Source: Bacillota bacterium
Lineage (GTDB): Bacteria; Bacillota; Clostridia; Oscillospirales; Acutalibacteraceae
Reading direction: 5' to 3'
Assembly (NCBI GenBank): GCA_009786275.1
Contig: WQTL01000306.1
Location: forward strand, 1 to 5,121
Length of the DNA stretch: 5,121 bases
Positions within the stretch are counted from its first letter, which is position 1. The number at the start of each line of letters is the position of its first letter. The notes below the pieces were generated by a model. That model searched no databases, was not told the DNA's origin, and saw only the letters and a program-made list of their open reading frames with translations. The position numbers were made by a program, and so were the translations under genes. This document shows, in pieces, positions 5,001 to 5,121 of this stretch.

Positions 5001-5121
5001 ACCTCCTCGAACAGATCCAGTCCGCAGGCGTCGTCGGCTGCGGCGGGGCCGGCTTCCCCACGCACGTGAAGTTTGACGCCCGGGGAATAGACACGCTCAT
5101 CGTCAACGGGGCGGAGTGCGA
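4997..5121 (+). CDS. RnfC/PduS-like flavo-iron-sulfur oxidoreductase (5' end only)
   Basis: Only the first 41 residues are visible and the frame is open at the right edge. They read MNLLEQIQSAGVVGCGGAGF, then PTHVKF, and later IVNGAEC (35-41). The glycine-rich GCGGAGFPTHVK followed by NGAEC is the N-terminal signature of RnfC, PduS and related proteins with a 51-kDa-type NADH/FMN-binding domain, usually followed by ferredoxin-like iron-sulfur motifs, which cannot be checked here. PduS reduces cobalamin for the adenosyltransferase in propanediol compartments; RnfC-like genes also occur in Firmicute eut operons. With eutT four genes' span upstream, a role in cobalamin reduction or NADH reoxidation is a fair inference. 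The start overlaps eutN by 4 bases (ATGA), with GGGAG at 4981-4985, 11 bases upstream. Confidence 0.85.
   Translation, partial: MNLLEQIQSAGVVGCGGAGFPTHVKFDARGIDTLIVNGAEC

Overview
The window is a slice of a bacterial ethanolamine-utilisation (eut) microcompartment operon, with every gene on the + strand. The order is eutL (3' end only), an inorganic-pyrophosphatase-like gene, a GNAT acetyltransferase gene, eutE, eutM, eutT, pduL/eutD, eutN, and the 5' end of an RnfC/PduS-like gene that runs off the right edge. The DNA is GC-rich. Most starts carry strong AGGAGG-type ribosome binding sites, and eutE is of the AdhE-like type with catalytic context DNGVICASEQ. Together with the Firmicute-style order (EutE, EutM, EutT, PduL-type phosphotransacylase, EutN, RnfC-like protein), this suggests a high-GC member of the Clostridia. 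That placement is inference; no rRNA or phylogenetic marker is present.

Layout: 1-122 is the C-terminus of the trimeric shell protein EutL. 123-215 is the only gap wider than 61 bases and is mostly a 67-base REPIN-like inverted repeat (138-204). 216-1381 holds a two-gene cassette, a short pyrophosphatase-like protein and a GNAT protein overlapping by 4 bases, which does not belong to the known eut core. From 1395 on the operon is tightly packed: eutE, a 61-base AT-rich spacer with a heptamer repeat, eutM, eutT (overlapping eutM by 1 base), pduL (10 bases later), eutN (11 bases later) and the RnfC-like gene (overlapping eutN by 4 bases).

How the genes work together: ethanolamine ammonia-lyase (EutBC, not in the window) makes acetaldehyde inside a protein shell. 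EutL, EutM and EutN are facet and vertex pieces of that shell. EutE oxidises acetaldehyde to acetyl-CoA and PduL/EutD converts this to acetyl-phosphate, recycling CoA inside the compartment. EutT makes the adenosylcobalamin cofactor for the lyase, and the RnfC/PduS-like flavo-iron-sulfur protein may supply electrons for cobalamin reduction or NAD recycling. EutE and PduL carry helices of identical hydrophobic spacing at opposite ends (C-terminal and N-terminal), which look like encapsulation tags.

The core system is known, not new. The more unusual points are the REPIN and the pyrophosphatase/GNAT cassette placed between eutL and eutE, two heptamer-periodic repeats (one intergenic, one inside the pduL reading frame), a short TP-x-AR motif shared by the start of EutT and the end of PduL, and an EutT with no cysteine metal-binding motif.
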